Assembly (NCBI RefSeq): GCF_003350295.1
Contig: NZ_QLYY01000024.1
Coordinates: 1 to 64,000 of the forward strand
Reading direction: 5' to 3'
Length of the DNA: 64,000 nt
From: Vibrio tetraodonis
Lineage (GTDB): Bacteria; Pseudomonadota; Gammaproteobacteria; Enterobacterales; Vibrionaceae
The translations under genes and the position numbers were made by a program. Of this stretch, positions 8,360 through 17,894 are shown one piece after another (positions within the stretch are counted from its first letter, which is position 1; every line of letters begins with the position of its first letter). The notes under the pieces were generated by a model. That model was not told the origin of the DNA and searched no databases. It saw only the letters and a list, made by a program, of their open reading frames with translations.

Positions 8360-9502
8360 ATGAGTTTCAGCAAAGAGTTTAATCATTTTGTTTGGGACGA
8401 CATATCAATGTCGATTTATGCCAAAACCGCAAGAGATGTTGAGAGGGCACTTAATAAAGAAAAACTCGACTTAGAGGATTTTAAGGCACTTGTTTCACCA
8501 GCAGCAGAGCCATATCTCGAATTGATGGCTCAAAAGTCGTATGCCATTACCCGTAAGCGTTTTGGTAATACCATATCCTTATTCATCCCTTTGTATCTGT
8601 CTAACTTATGTGCCAATGACTGTACTTATTGTGGCTTCTCAATGCAGAACCGCATAAAACGCCGTACTTTAAGTAAAGGCGAAGTTATGGCTGAAGTTAG
8701 AGCAATTAAACAGATGAAGTTTGATAGCATACTCCTGGTGACCGGAGAGCATGAATCAAAAGTAGGAATGGATTATTTTCGCGAGATGGTGCCAATTATA
8801 AAACGCAGCTTCAATTATCTTGCAATGGAGGTTCAACCTCTTAAACAGCAACAATATGCTGAATTGAAAACGCTTGGTTTAGATGCAGTGATGGTTTATC
8901 AAGAAACGTATAAACCTTCTACTTACGCAAAACATCACTTGCGCGGCAACAAAACTGATTTTGAATTCCGACTGGATACGCCAGACCGTCTCGCTCAAGC
9001 GGGTATAGACAAGATAGGGCTCGGAGCTTTAATTGGTCTAGAAGACTGGAGAACTGACTGTTTTTTTGTTGCCGCACATCTCAATTATTTAGAGCGCAAC
9101 TATTGGCAAACTCGCTATTCAATATCATTTCCACGACTGCGTCCGTGCGAGGGCTCGAGCTCGTCGAATTATGTCCAACCTAAGTCTGTGATGACGGATA
9201 AACAATTGGTCCAGCTTATATGCGCTTATCGGTTGTTTAATAATCAGGTTGAACTTTCAATGTCAACTCGTGAATCTGCAACATTCAGAGACAACGTACT
9301 CCCCTTGGGAGTGACCACTATCTCTGCAGCGTCGAAAACTCAGCCTGGTGGCTATTCATTGGAGCAGGAAGAGCTGGAACAGTTTGAAATTAGTGATGAG
9401 AGAAGTGCAATGGAAGTGGAAAGTGCAATCATAGCTAAAGGGTTTGAACCTGTTTGGCGTGATTGGCATTCTGCTTATTCGGGAGTTCGCCAAGTACAAT
9501 GA
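8360..9502 (+). CDS. thiH: 2-iminoacetate synthase ThiH
   Basis: ThiH is a radical-SAM tyrosine lyase that makes dehydroglycine (2-iminoacetate) for ThiG. The cluster motif CANDCTYC (CX3CX2C) follows the strand SLFIPLYLSNL, and the C-terminus has the cofactor and substrate blocks FPRLRPCEG and STRESATFRDN. The ATG at 8360 is preceded by GGAGGGG; an in-frame ATG at 8348 would overlap that ribosome site. It is the last gene of the operon. A parS site begins one base after its stop, followed by a terminator. Confidence 0.95.
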   Translation: MSFSKEFNHFVWDDISMSIYAKTARDVERALNKEKLDLEDFKALVSPAAEPYLELMAQKSYAITRKRFGNTISLFIPLYLSNLCANDCTYCGFSMQNRIKRRTLSKGEVMAEVRAIKQMKFDSILLVTGEHESKVGMDYFREMVPIIKRSFNYLAMEVQPLKQQQYAELKTLGLDAVMVYQETYKPSTYAKHHLRGNKTDFEFRLDTPDRLAQAGIDKIGLGALIGLEDWRTDCFFVAAHLNYLERNYWQTRYSISFPRLRPCEGSSSSNYVQPKSVMTDKQLVQLICAYRLFNNQVELSMSTRESATFRDNVLPLGVTTISAASKTQPGGYSLEQEELEQFEISDERSAMEVESAIIAKGFEPVWRDWHSAYSGVRQVQ

Positions 9503-9503
9503 A

Positions 9504-9519
9504 TGTTTCACGTGAAACA
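9504..9519. other. parS: parS site (ParB binding), downstream of thiH
   Basis: This is a second exact copy of TGTTTCACGTGAAACA, immediately after the thiH stop and before the operon terminator. Together with the copy in thiE it forms a pair 3.9 kb apart, as expected for the ParABS partition region near the origin of chromosome 1. Confidence 0.92.
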
Positions 9520-9550
9520 CTATTGTTGATAGAACTATGGGTTAAATCAT

Positions 9551-9577
9551 AAAAGCTCCTGAGTTGGAGCTTTTTTA
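9551..9577. terminator. Bidirectional terminator between thiH and the M24 peptidase
   Basis: The stem AAAAGCTCC/GGAGCTTTT is followed by more T residues on the plus strand and flanked by A residues on the other side. It lies between two convergent genes and can end transcription from both. Confidence 0.8.
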
Positions 9578-9602
9578 TCTATGGGTTATTTAGTGGCCGA
9601 GC

Positions 9603-11390
9603 TTATCGAATGACAGTATCCGTTGCTTCACGCAGCCACTGCCTCACTTTACCTTCAACATGTTGGCTAACATCGTGCCACACCTTTTGGTGGTACTCGT
9701 TCAGCCAGTCTAACTCGGTGTCCGTCAACATATCAAAATTGATATTACGCTTGTCGATAGGACAGCGAGTTAGAGATTCAAAGCCAAGCACAGAAAAGTC
9801 GCCGTTGGTTTTTGATTCGACGACAAGCTCGAGGTTTTCAATTCGAATTCCAAATGCGTCAGCTCGGTAATACCCAGGCTCATTGGAGAGCACCATGCCA
9901 GTAGTTAGTGGAACGTCAATTTGTCGTTTGGAAATACTTGCTGGTCCCTCATGAACATTTAGGAAATGTCCGACACCATGGCCGGTACCATGATCGTAAT
10001 CATAACCCTCTGCCCAAAGGTGCTGACGAGCGAGAGTGTCGATCTGATAGCCGCGAGTACTTTTGGGAAATTTCGCACGGGCAACATTAATATGGCCTTT
10101 AAGGACTAAAGTAAATTGCTTGATCATCTCGTCGCTGGGTTGACCAATGGCAATTGTGCGGGTGATATCCGTTGTGCCATCAATGTATTGACCTCCAGAA
10201 TCAACAAGATAAAGAGAGTCCATCTCAAGTTGTCCAGGCGTGGGCTGATTTTCATGATTGTAGTGACACATGGCTGCATTCGGTCCAGCCGCAGAAATAG
10301 TATCAAAACTCAAGTCCTGTATTGTCGGATCTTGATAACGAAATGACTCAAGTTTATCCGCTAGTATTGCTTCATTATGTAGATGCCCCGAGCTTACTTG
10401 CTCATCTAACCAAGACAAAAACTTGGCCATGGCTACACCATCGCGTATGTGACACGCCCTCATGCCCGCAACCTCTGTTGCGTTTTTTGCGGCCTTTGGC
10501 ATTAGACATGGGTCTGCACAATGAACAACATTCGCCCCCGCATTTTGTAACACTAGTTTGAACCAAGCATTGCTGGTGGCTGGATCCAACATAACCTGCT
10601 TGCCAGTTAGAGCTTCTATTCTAGATTGAAGTGATTCTGGGTGGTGGACAGTGACATTCTGGCCAACATGAGAATGAAAGTTCTGTGGTAAGCGAGTTGG
10701 GTCAAGGAAATACTCAAGACTTGAATCTGAATGTAAGATCACGTGGGAAAGCAGGACGGGTAATCGGGAGACATCAAGCCCGCGAATGTTAAGCAGCCAG
10801 CATATGGAATCTAGAGCGGTAATGACAACGCTGTCCGCTCCTTGTTTTTTGATAAGTTCTGCGATTTGTAGACGTTTGCTTTCGCAGGTTTGACCAACAG
10901 CATCCGTTGGCATCAGGCGAACGTCAGAAACAACAGGCTCTGGACGATTATGCCAAAGCTCATCAATAGGGTTGGTGTCTAATATTTTTAGCTCTAAGGT
11001 ATCTGCGAGTTGTTCTTGCGCCATTCCTAACCAAGAGGCGTTATGCATTCTTGGGTCAATGGCTACACGAGAGCCTTTGTGTAGATGAGATTTAACCCAC
11101 TCAAGTGCTGGTTCCTCAACTAGGTGTCGATACTCAAAGTGGTCGGCAGACACTTGCTTAGTCACTTGTACAGTATAACGACCGTCGACAAAAATGGCTG
11201 CCTGGTCTTTTGTGATGACAGCGGCACCAGCAGAGCCAGTAAAACCAGTTAGCCAGTACAAGCGCTCGTTATGCGCGGGTACGTATTCACCTAAATATTC
11301 GTCTTCATGCGGTACAACCAGTGCGTCAATATCTTTGTCATTTAGCCACTGACGTATTGCAGTTAGGCGTTGCTCAGTAGTCTTAAGCAT
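9603..11390 (-). CDS. Xaa-Pro aminopeptidase, M24 family (three-domain type)
   Basis: The 595-aa cytosolic metallopeptidase would release N-terminal residues that precede proline. It has two creatinase-like N-terminal domains (first: VVPHEDEYLGEYVP, FTGSAGAAVI) and a C-terminal M24 catalytic domain. The five dinuclear-metal ligands are visible: two Asp in DSGGQYIDGTTDITRT, His in GHGVGHFLNVHEGP, Glu in NEPGYY and Glu in IRIENLELV. Its length matches the eukaryote-like XPNPEP1 architecture, longer than E. coli PepP. It is convergent with thiH. Confidence 0.92.
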   Translation of the reverse strand: MLKTTEQRLTAIRQWLNDKDIDALVVPHEDEYLGEYVPAHNERLYWLTGFTGSAGAAVITKDQAAIFVDGRYTVQVTKQVSADHFEYRHLVEEPALEWVKSHLHKGSRVAIDPRMHNASWLGMAQEQLADTLELKILDTNPIDELWHNRPEPVVSDVRLMPTDAVGQTCESKRLQIAELIKKQGADSVVITALDSICWLLNIRGLDVSRLPVLLSHVILHSDSSLEYFLDPTRLPQNFHSHVGQNVTVHHPESLQSRIEALTGKQVMLDPATSNAWFKLVLQNAGANVVHCADPCLMPKAAKNATEVAGMRACHIRDGVAMAKFLSWLDEQVSSGHLHNEAILADKLESFRYQDPTIQDLSFDTISAAGPNAAMCHYNHENQPTPGQLEMDSLYLVDSGGQYIDGTTDITRTIAIGQPSDEMIKQFTLVLKGHINVARAKFPKSTRGYQIDTLARQHLWAEGYDYDHGTGHGVGHFLNVHEGPASISKRQIDVPLTTGMVLSNEPGYYRADAFGIRIENLELVVESKTNGDFSVLGFESLTRCPIDKRNINFDMLTDTELDWLNEYHQKVWHDVSQHVEGKVRQWLREATDTVIR

Positions 11391-11486
11391 TTATCGTAAT
11401 CCTTCATTTGTTGTGCGTCCTTGCTGACTAAACGACTGACAGCGGACGATATGAATAAGCTACTCTTTTTGTCGTAAGCCTGCAAA

Positions 11487-12428
11487 TCATCTAAGAGAAG
11501 TGGTTTTCTCTTCAATAATTTGTCTAAGCCATGAGATAGCAGGATCTTTTTCTCTATCTCTGTGCCAAAACATGGTGTAAGCCATAGGAGGAAACTCAAG
11601 CGGCAAAGGAAGGGTCGTCAAACCAAGCTGTCTCGATGAGAGTTTGATGAAATGACTTGGGGCTGTGAAAATAAAATCGGTATAAGAACAGAGGATTGCC
11701 GCACTATTGAAGTCGGGAACTGTGATAGCAATGTCTCGCTCTTTGCCGATATCTGCGAGGCGATAGTCAAGTAACCAGCGATCGTTGCCATCACACCTTA
11801 CCTGAACGTGTCTTTGTGATAAATAGCTATCGAGATCCCAAGGTTTAGACAGTGCAGGGTGATTTTGACGCAACAAGCACATTTGGTTATCGCGGTAGAT
11901 TTCTTTTTCACAAATATCGCTAGGCGGCAGCATGGTCAGTTTGGCATCATTAATGTCGATGTCTTTACCAGTAATACCTAAATCCATATCACCACGTAAG
12001 ATTTGATTAAACGTATTTTCTGTCCATCCATGGGTACTAATAGTAACACTAGGTGCACGTTTGAAAATCTCGGGAAGAAAGTGGGGAAGTATTAGAGGGT
12101 AGACACTCTCTACCGCAGAAATTTGGAAGCGATAGTCGCTAGAGTCAGGTGAAAACTCTTCTGGTTGAGTAATTTGTTCTAAGTGATTAATTAAGTTATC
12201 GAGCTTTGGTTTCAAAAACAAAATTTTAGGTGTTGGCTTTAGTCCGTGGGCATGGCGCACGAAAAGTGGGTCTCCAAATTGAGTCCTGAGTTTTGCTAGG
12301 TTTTTGCTCACGGCAGATTGGCTCAAACATAGCCGATGTGCAGCTCGGGTTACATTCAGCTCTTCTGCGAGCACATTAAGGCAAACAAGAAGGTTGAGAT
12401 CGATACGTGCCAGCTTTTCTATATTCAT
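11487..12428 (-). CDS. LysR-family transcriptional regulator
   Basis: The 313-aa protein has an N-terminal winged helix-turn-helix (about residues 8-66, with LNVTRAAHRLCLSQSAVSKNL) followed by a periplasmic-binding-like effector domain. It is divergent from the Bcr-type exporter at 12538, with 109 bases between them, so it probably controls that gene and itself from the shared region. The effector is unknown. Confidence 0.88.
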   Translation of the reverse strand: MNIEKLARIDLNLLVCLNVLAEELNVTRAAHRLCLSQSAVSKNLAKLRTQFGDPLFVRHAHGLKPTPKILFLKPKLDNLINHLEQITQPEEFSPDSSDYRFQISAVESVYPLILPHFLPEIFKRAPSVTISTHGWTENTFNQILRGDMDLGITGKDIDINDAKLTMLPPSDICEKEIYRDNQMCLLRQNHPALSKPWDLDSYLSQRHVQVRCDGNDRWLLDYRLADIGKERDIAITVPDFNSAAILCSYTDFIFTAPSHFIKLSSRQLGLTTLPLPLEFPPMAYTMFWHRDREKDPAISWLRQIIEEKTTSLR

Positions 12429-12537
12429 AGGAAATTCCCTTCAGGAATATCTTTGATGACTATGCGTCATTGGATGTAATAACTCGATTCAAATACACTG
12501 TCAACAATTTCATCAACGCCTGTCAGAGTCAGAATCT

Positions 12538-13731
12538 ATGTCAAATGCTGACACAAATAATGGTAACCAAATGCAAATTGTTCTTTTGGTGTTATTGGTG
12601 CTTTTTAGCCCACTAGCTATTGATATTTATTTGCCAGCACTGCCGCAGATGGCTGAGTCTTTCAGTGTCGAGCATGCTTTGATTCAAGATACAATTACAT
12701 GGTTCTTGTTTGCTATGGGGCTTGGTCAACTATTTGCTGGTCCTTTAGCAGACAAACTAGGACGTCGAACTGTTGCATTGGGAGGAGTAAGTATCTACGC
12801 ATTGAGCGCCTTATTGGCGTGGGGAGCTCAGACGATAGAGTGGATGCTATTGGCTCGACTGCTACAAGGCTTGGGTGCATGTGCTACATCGGTAGCAGCC
12901 TTTGCAACAGTTCGCGATATCTTTGGACCAAACAAAAGCGGTAAAGTCATCAGTTACCTAAATGGTGCGATTTGTTTTATTCCTGCCTTGGCGCCCATTC
13001 TAGGCAGCTGGTTGACGCAAGAGTTTGGATGGCGAACCAACTTTTCATTTATGGTTTTATTTGGTGTGCTTGTATATTTAGTCTTGGCTGTAGCTATGAA
13101 AGAGACAAACCCTAAATCAAGTTGCGAGCCTGTTTTTCGAGCCAGTCGCTATATGGCAGTATTAAATACCCCGTCCTTTTTGTTTCATGCCTGCTTGTGT
13201 ATGTTTTCAATGGCTGTGATATTAGCCTATGTTACCTCAGCTCCAGTCGTTTTAATTGAAGGCTTGGGGCTTAGTATGAATGATTTTACGCTCTGGTTTG
13301 GTATTAATGCTGTGGTAAATATTGCCGCTTGTTTAAGCGCGCCTAAATTTATGGACAAATATGGTACCTATAATGCGTTGATTACTGCGATACTTTTATT
13401 GGGTTTAGGCGGAATACTGATGCTATTTTTAGCGCAATACCAAACCCCATTGGCCTTTATGCTGCCTATTTTCTTATCTTCCGTCAGCTTCGCCTTTATC
13501 CTCGGTGGTGCGGCTGGTAAAGCTTTGGCACCGTTTGGAGATAAAGCAGGTACGGCAGCAGCATTGTTAGGGCTATTTCAAATGAGTGGTTCCGGCCTAG
13601 TTGTTGCCCTAATGCAGAGGCTAGATATGCAACCTCATATGATGATCGCTCTGCAAATGTTTATTGTGGTACCAAGTGTTTTTATTTTGTTAAGTAAAAC
13701 GGGAAGAAAATGGCATACAACCTTGGCTTAA
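12538..13731 (+). CDS. Bcr/CflA-type multidrug efflux MFS transporter
   Basis: The 397-aa inner-membrane protein has about 12 hydrophobic segments. Signatures of the Bcr/CflA branch are SPLAIDIYLPALPQMA in helix 1, GQLFAGPLADKLGRRTVAL (MFS motif A) and LQGLGACATSVAAFATVRD. It is a proton-driven drug exporter by family. It sits divergent to a LysR gene and about 80 bases ahead of tsrA. Confidence 0.88.
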   Translation: MSNADTNNGNQMQIVLLVLLVLFSPLAIDIYLPALPQMAESFSVEHALIQDTITWFLFAMGLGQLFAGPLADKLGRRTVALGGVSIYALSALLAWGAQTIEWMLLARLLQGLGACATSVAAFATVRDIFGPNKSGKVISYLNGAICFIPALAPILGSWLTQEFGWRTNFSFMVLFGVLVYLVLAVAMKETNPKSSCEPVFRASRYMAVLNTPSFLFHACLCMFSMAVILAYVTSAPVVLIEGLGLSMNDFTLWFGINAVVNIAACLSAPKFMDKYGTYNALITAILLLGLGGILMLFLAQYQTPLAFMLPIFLSSVSFAFILGGAAGKALAPFGDKAGTAAALLGLFQMSGSGLVVALMQRLDMQPHMMIALQMFIVVPSVFILLSKTGRKWHTTLA

Positions 13732-13814
13732 CTTGATCTAATTGCTTTGAACAACAAAAAAAACATTGTATATTTAAACTTCACTTCTAATAACAATGTG
13801 GACGCTTAACTTCG

Positions 13815-14099
13815 ATGTCGATGACAACTTATGAAATGGCTCGTGTGCTGGAGCAACTTGAAGATTCTCCAGAAAAAGTCATGTTTGGTAAATTACTCAA
13901 TGAATTAGGCAATCAAAGCGGTGAGCGCATCCGTAGCGCTGCTAAACAAGTTCCTTTGCATATGTTGCGCGATATTATCTTCCAGTTTCAACAAGTCATT
14001 GAAGATAGAAAAGGTGAAGAAGTTGCCTCCATCGCAAAATCTATTGCTGAGCAAGGCATTTCAGTTGATGAATTAAAGCAATATTTAGAATCTAATTAA
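13815..14099 (+). CDS. tsrA: TsrA, H-NS-like regulator of type VI secretion and toxins
   Basis: The 94-aa acidic helical protein has a C-terminal half, QVIEDRKGEEV then GISVDELKQYL, that resembles the oligomerisation domain of H-NS. It lacks the H-NS DNA-binding QGR motif. In V. cholerae, TsrA (next to asnC) is a global repressor of type VI secretion and virulence genes. Identification rests on size, the H-NS-like pattern and the position between the Bcr transporter and asnC; it is an inference from recalled gene order. Confidence 0.75.
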   Translation: MSMTTYEMARVLEQLEDSPEKVMFGKLLNELGNQSGERIRSAAKQVPLHMLRDIIFQFQQVIEDRKGEEVASIAKSIAEQGISVDELKQYLESN

Positions 14100-14127
14100 T
14101 TTATTGCCCACAGCAAACGGGCAATTA

Positions 14128-14592
14128 TTATGGATTTACGTTCCTGTTTATTGGGTTTTGCAGCGAGATCAATGTTTCCGTTGACTGAACTTCGTCGATT
14201 GCCTGTAACTTGTCAATGAGTACAAACTGCAACTCCTCGATAGAGCGGCACATCAATTTAACAAAAATATTGTAGGCGCCTGTGGTGTAGTAAGCCTCAA
14301 CCACCTCCTCTAATGCGTTTAATTTTTCTAAGGCGGAATGATAATCACGAGCTGCATTTAAGTTGATACCGATGAAGCAGCAGACATCGTAGCCGAGCTT
14401 TTTAGTATCAACTATAACCTCTGTGCCTTGTATCACCTCAGCCGCTTTCATTTTTTCAATTCGAACATGAATGGTGGCCGGGCTGACACCAAATTGCTTA
14501 GCCATTTCCGCATAGGGTGTTCGAGCATCCTCCATTAAAGTTTTTAAAATAGTTCTATCTAAATCATCCATCTTAGCGCTCTGAGCTTGCAT
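14128..14592 (-). CDS. asnC: Transcriptional regulator AsnC (Lrp family)
   Basis: The 154-aa protein has an N-terminal helix-turn-helix (YAEMAKQFGVSPATIHVRIEKM) and a RAM effector domain (EEVVEAYYTTGAYNIFVKLMC). Close matches to E. coli AsnC run along its length: LGYDVCCFIGI, STETLISLQNPI. AsnC senses asparagine and regulates asparagine synthetase. It is convergent with tsrA, with the hairpin ATTGCCC/GGGCAAT at 14103-14125 between them, and divergent from the large GGDEF-EAL gene. Confidence 0.9.
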   Translation of the reverse strand: MQAQSAKMDDLDRTILKTLMEDARTPYAEMAKQFGVSPATIHVRIEKMKAAEVIQGTEVIVDTKKLGYDVCCFIGINLNAARDYHSALEKLNALEEVVEAYYTTGAYNIFVKLMCRSIEELQFVLIDKLQAIDEVQSTETLISLQNPINRNVNP

Positions 14593-14670
14593 TCGGTTCT
14601 CAACTTAATATTGGTCTCTAGTTCAAATTATCACCAATAGTGATACTATTAGATTAATTGCCACCTTAAT

Positions 14671-17600
14671 ATGAGAGCTATTTTAGTGCGCTTTTGTCTC
14701 ATTCTTCTAGCGATATTTTATGCAGGGCTCTCGCATTCTCATGCTGCAAATAAAGACGTCCTCGTGGTGCATTCATATCACCAAGGTTTTTTTTGGACCG
14801 ATGCTTTCCAGCTAGGGTTGGAAGATGTGTTACAAGATGATCACCTAGTTTTGAGAGTTGAATACCTCGATTCAAAGCGGATACAAGATCCCACCTATTT
14901 AGAACAGCTCTACCAGTTATATAAAACTAAGTTAAGCCAAGAAGCCTTTTCTGCAATTGTTGTCAGTGATAATAACGCGCTTAATCTGATGCAACGTTTA
15001 GCATCAGAAGTCGGTGAAACACCAGTAATATTTGGTGGGATAAATCACTACAGCCCCAATATGCACTCTCAATTAAGGGCGACGGGAGTGATCGAAGATA
15101 TCGATATTTACAGCAATATCGCTCTGATAGAGCGTATTCAACCCGAAGTTAAGAAAATCTATGTGATCAGTGATTATTCTGTTTCTGGAGAGCTTGTTCG
15201 CCTGCAAGTGACCGAATTTTTAACCGTCAACCCCGAATATAAGCGTATCGTTGAGCAAATTACTCCCGAAAGCTATCAAGAGTTAATAGACCTGTCTAAA
15301 ACCTTGGATAAATCGAGCAGCATCTTATTTTGTATGTACCACAGAGATAAAAATGGCTGGATCACTGAAGAGGCACAATGGCAAGAGCTTAATCGCAATT
15401 CTGGGGCACCTATCTATCTTGTCCACGATTTGGGTCTAGGAAAGGGTGCGGTGGGCGGATTTATTCAAAGCGGAAGAACCCACGGCCAACAAACGGCCAA
15501 CCAGCTCCTTAAGGTATTGCACTTTAATTCCAAGAAAATGCCTAATGTTGAAATGGGCACGCCAGAAATAAAACTAGACTACCAAGCGGTTAAGAAATGG
15601 GATTTGGGGATTGATGGTGAAGTGTCGACCATTTTATTTAATAAGCCTATACCTTTTACCGTTCGCTATCAGCGAGAGCTGAAGATATTTGTCAGTGTCG
15701 TAGTATTTTTGACCTTGATTATCATGGCGTTGGTGTACTATTTGAGCCGGTTAAAACGAAGTGAGTCGATAGCAAGAGAAAGTCAGATGCTTATTGAAAT
15801 GGTATTTGACCAAAGCTATCACTTTATTGGCCTTTTGGACGGTTACGGGCGAGCGGTTTCCTGCAACAGTAAACTTCAAGAGCTGCTGTATCATCAAGAC
15901 TACAGCGTTGATCGGCCAATTTGGCAACACCAGCACTGGGAAACGAACTCAGCTAAGCTTTTAAAGCATTACTTTGACAATGAAGATACCAAACAAAGCG
16001 CTCAATTTGAAGCTGAGATTTGGCATTCAGAGCAAGGTGCAATGGTGCTTGAAATAGCGCTTAAACCCTTACCTGATAATGGCCAAGGCGTTAACTATCT
16101 TTTTGAAGCGCGAGACATTACGTCGCGAAAAATTACTGAGACGAAGTTATTTCAGCGCGAAGCAAACCTAAGTCATTACTATGACCAACAACCAGTGATG
16201 ATGATTACTTTGGATGAACATAATTGTGTTCAGCAAGTGAATCATTTTTCTGAACTCTTACTTGGCTATGAACCTGAGCGCTTGCTTGGTCATAGGTTAG
16301 TTGAGTTCTATTTGCATTCAGATGCGGTCACACCAAGACAGGTTTTACTTCAGCCCAAACAGGCAATGTGTGGTGTTTGGCGACGCGAGATTGAATATCG
16401 TCATGCCGATGGTCATGCAATATGGATTCGTGAAAATATACGGCCATTGGTGGAAACTGGGCATTTATTGATTGTTGGTGAGGACATTACCGAAACTAAA
16501 CATTTGGCGGAGCAACTAGAATATCAGGCGCGCTATGACTTACTCACGGGTACCTATAACAGAAATCAGTTTGAAGCTGAGTTAGAAAAAGCATTGATTG
16601 AAGTGGAAAGTTATACGCGAACCCATGCCATGCTCTATCTGGATCTCGATCAATTGAAGGTGTTAAATGATACCGCGGGTCACGAGGCAGGAGATATGGC
16701 GATTCAATTTTGTGCCAGTATGCTCCAAGAGGTATTGCCTTATAACGCGATCCTTGCCCGAATGGGTGGAGATGAGTTTGCGGTATTACTTAAAGACTGC
16801 ACTGAGCGAGATGCAACAAGCGTTGCCAGCTCGATTATTTGGGCGCTCAGTGATCAACACTTTGTTTGGGATGATATTCGATTAAATTTGACCTGCTCAA
16901 TTGGTATTCGCTTGATAGACCATACTGCTGAGTCTCCCCAAATGGTGCATGCGCAAGCCGACACAGCATGCCACGCTGCCAAAGAGGAAGGGCGTAACAG
17001 GTTTAATCTTTACTGTCAGGACGATGAAGATCTTCGTCGCAGAGAACAGGAAATGGAATGCGTGAGCTTTGTTCATGACGCTCTTGCTAACAATCGAATC
17101 GAGTTATTCGCCCAACAAATTTTGTCTTTGGATGACGATGAGCCTCTGATGCATTTTGAAATACTGATCCGTATTCGTGATGCTGAGGGTGAATATATCG
17201 CACCGGGTATATTTATGCCTGCGTCTGAACGCTACAACATGGCACAGTTACTCGATAAACAAGTGGTGACGAAAACTCTTGATTGGTTTGAAGAGAATCC
17301 AGAGGCACTGGATCACCTCGGGATGTGCTCGATTAATCTGTCAGGACACTCAATGGGCAACCAAGAGTTTATCAGCTTTTTACTCAACAAACTGCAATTT
17401 AGCCGAGTACCCTGTAGTAAGATTTGCCTAGAAATTACAGAGACTGCGGCAATGAGTAACATGAAGCAGGCGATTGCATTATTCACTCGGTTCAAGGAGC
17501 TTGGCTGTAAGATAGCTCTCGATGACTTTGGCTCAGGGCTATCCTCGTTTGGCTATCTTAAAAAGTTGCCGGTTGATATTGTCAAGATTGATGGTCTGTT

Positions 17601-17829
17601 CGTACGCGAGATTGATGTCAATGATGGGGATCGCCTCATGGTTCGATCTATCAATGATTTGGCTAAGCAGATGGGTAAGAAAACGGTGGCCGAGTTTGTC
17701 GAAAACAACAGAATTCTCGATATGCTTATTGATCTTGGAGTTGATTATGCCCAAGGATACTTAATTGGCATTCCCAAACCTTTGCCCACTCTGGTTGACG
17801 AACTGCTTGCGTCACGCAATCAAAAATAG
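14671..17829 (+). CDS. Membrane sensor with ABC-type sensor, PAS, GGDEF and EAL domains
   Basis: The 1052-aa cyclic-di-GMP protein has, in order, a signal peptide and periplasmic ABC-substrate-binding-like sensor (about 25-320), one transmembrane helix (about 342-364), two PAS-type domains (about 375-490 and 500-620), a GGDEF domain and an EAL domain. The cyclase motif GGDEF is intact at residue 699, but the RxxD inhibitory site is absent. The EAL motif reads EIL at residue 830. Other phosphodiesterase residues are present (INLSG, EITET, DDFGSG, VKIDG, AEFVEN, AQGYLIG). It may be bifunctional; the ligand is unknown. Confidence 0.9.
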   Translation: MRAILVRFCLILLAIFYAGLSHSHAANKDVLVVHSYHQGFFWTDAFQLGLEDVLQDDHLVLRVEYLDSKRIQDPTYLEQLYQLYKTKLSQEAFSAIVVSDNNALNLMQRLASEVGETPVIFGGINHYSPNMHSQLRATGVIEDIDIYSNIALIERIQPEVKKIYVISDYSVSGELVRLQVTEFLTVNPEYKRIVEQITPESYQELIDLSKTLDKSSSILFCMYHRDKNGWITEEAQWQELNRNSGAPIYLVHDLGLGKGAVGGFIQSGRTHGQQTANQLLKVLHFNSKKMPNVEMGTPEIKLDYQAVKKWDLGIDGEVSTILFNKPIPFTVRYQRELKIFVSVVVFLTLIIMALVYYLSRLKRSESIARESQMLIEMVFDQSYHFIGLLDGYGRAVSCNSKLQELLYHQDYSVDRPIWQHQHWETNSAKLLKHYFDNEDTKQSAQFEAEIWHSEQGAMVLEIALKPLPDNGQGVNYLFEARDITSRKITETKLFQREANLSHYYDQQPVMMITLDEHNCVQQVNHFSELLLGYEPERLLGHRLVEFYLHSDAVTPRQVLLQPKQAMCGVWRREIEYRHADGHAIWIRENIRPLVETGHLLIVGEDITETKHLAEQLEYQARYDLLTGTYNRNQFEAELEKALIEVESYTRTHAMLYLDLDQLKVLNDTAGHEAGDMAIQFCASMLQEVLPYNAILARMGGDEFAVLLKDCTERDATSVASSIIWALSDQHFVWDDIRLNLTCSIGIRLIDHTAESPQMVHAQADTACHAAKEEGRNRFNLYCQDDEDLRRREQEMECVSFVHDALANNRIELFAQQILSLDDDEPLMHFEILIRIRDAEGEYIAPGIFMPASERYNMAQLLDKQVVTKTLDWFEENPEALDHLGMCSINLSGHSMGNQEFISFLLNKLQFSRVPCSKICLEITETAAMSNMKQAIALFTRFKELGCKIALDDFGSGLSSFGYLKKLPVDIVKIDGLFVREIDVNDGDRLMVRSINDLAKQMGKKTVAEFVENNRILDMLIDLGVDYAQGYLIGIPKPLPTLVDELLASRNQK

Positions 17830-17894
17830 TCACCCAAGACGAAATCTATTACACTTGCCCGCCTGTTTTTCGAACTCAACTTTGGAGCCAACAC

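Noticed and set aside
11363..11599. 78-aa frame on the minus strand between the M24 peptidase and LysR genes
   Set aside because: It overlaps the end of LysR and the start of the peptidase in another frame and shows no family feature or ribosome site.
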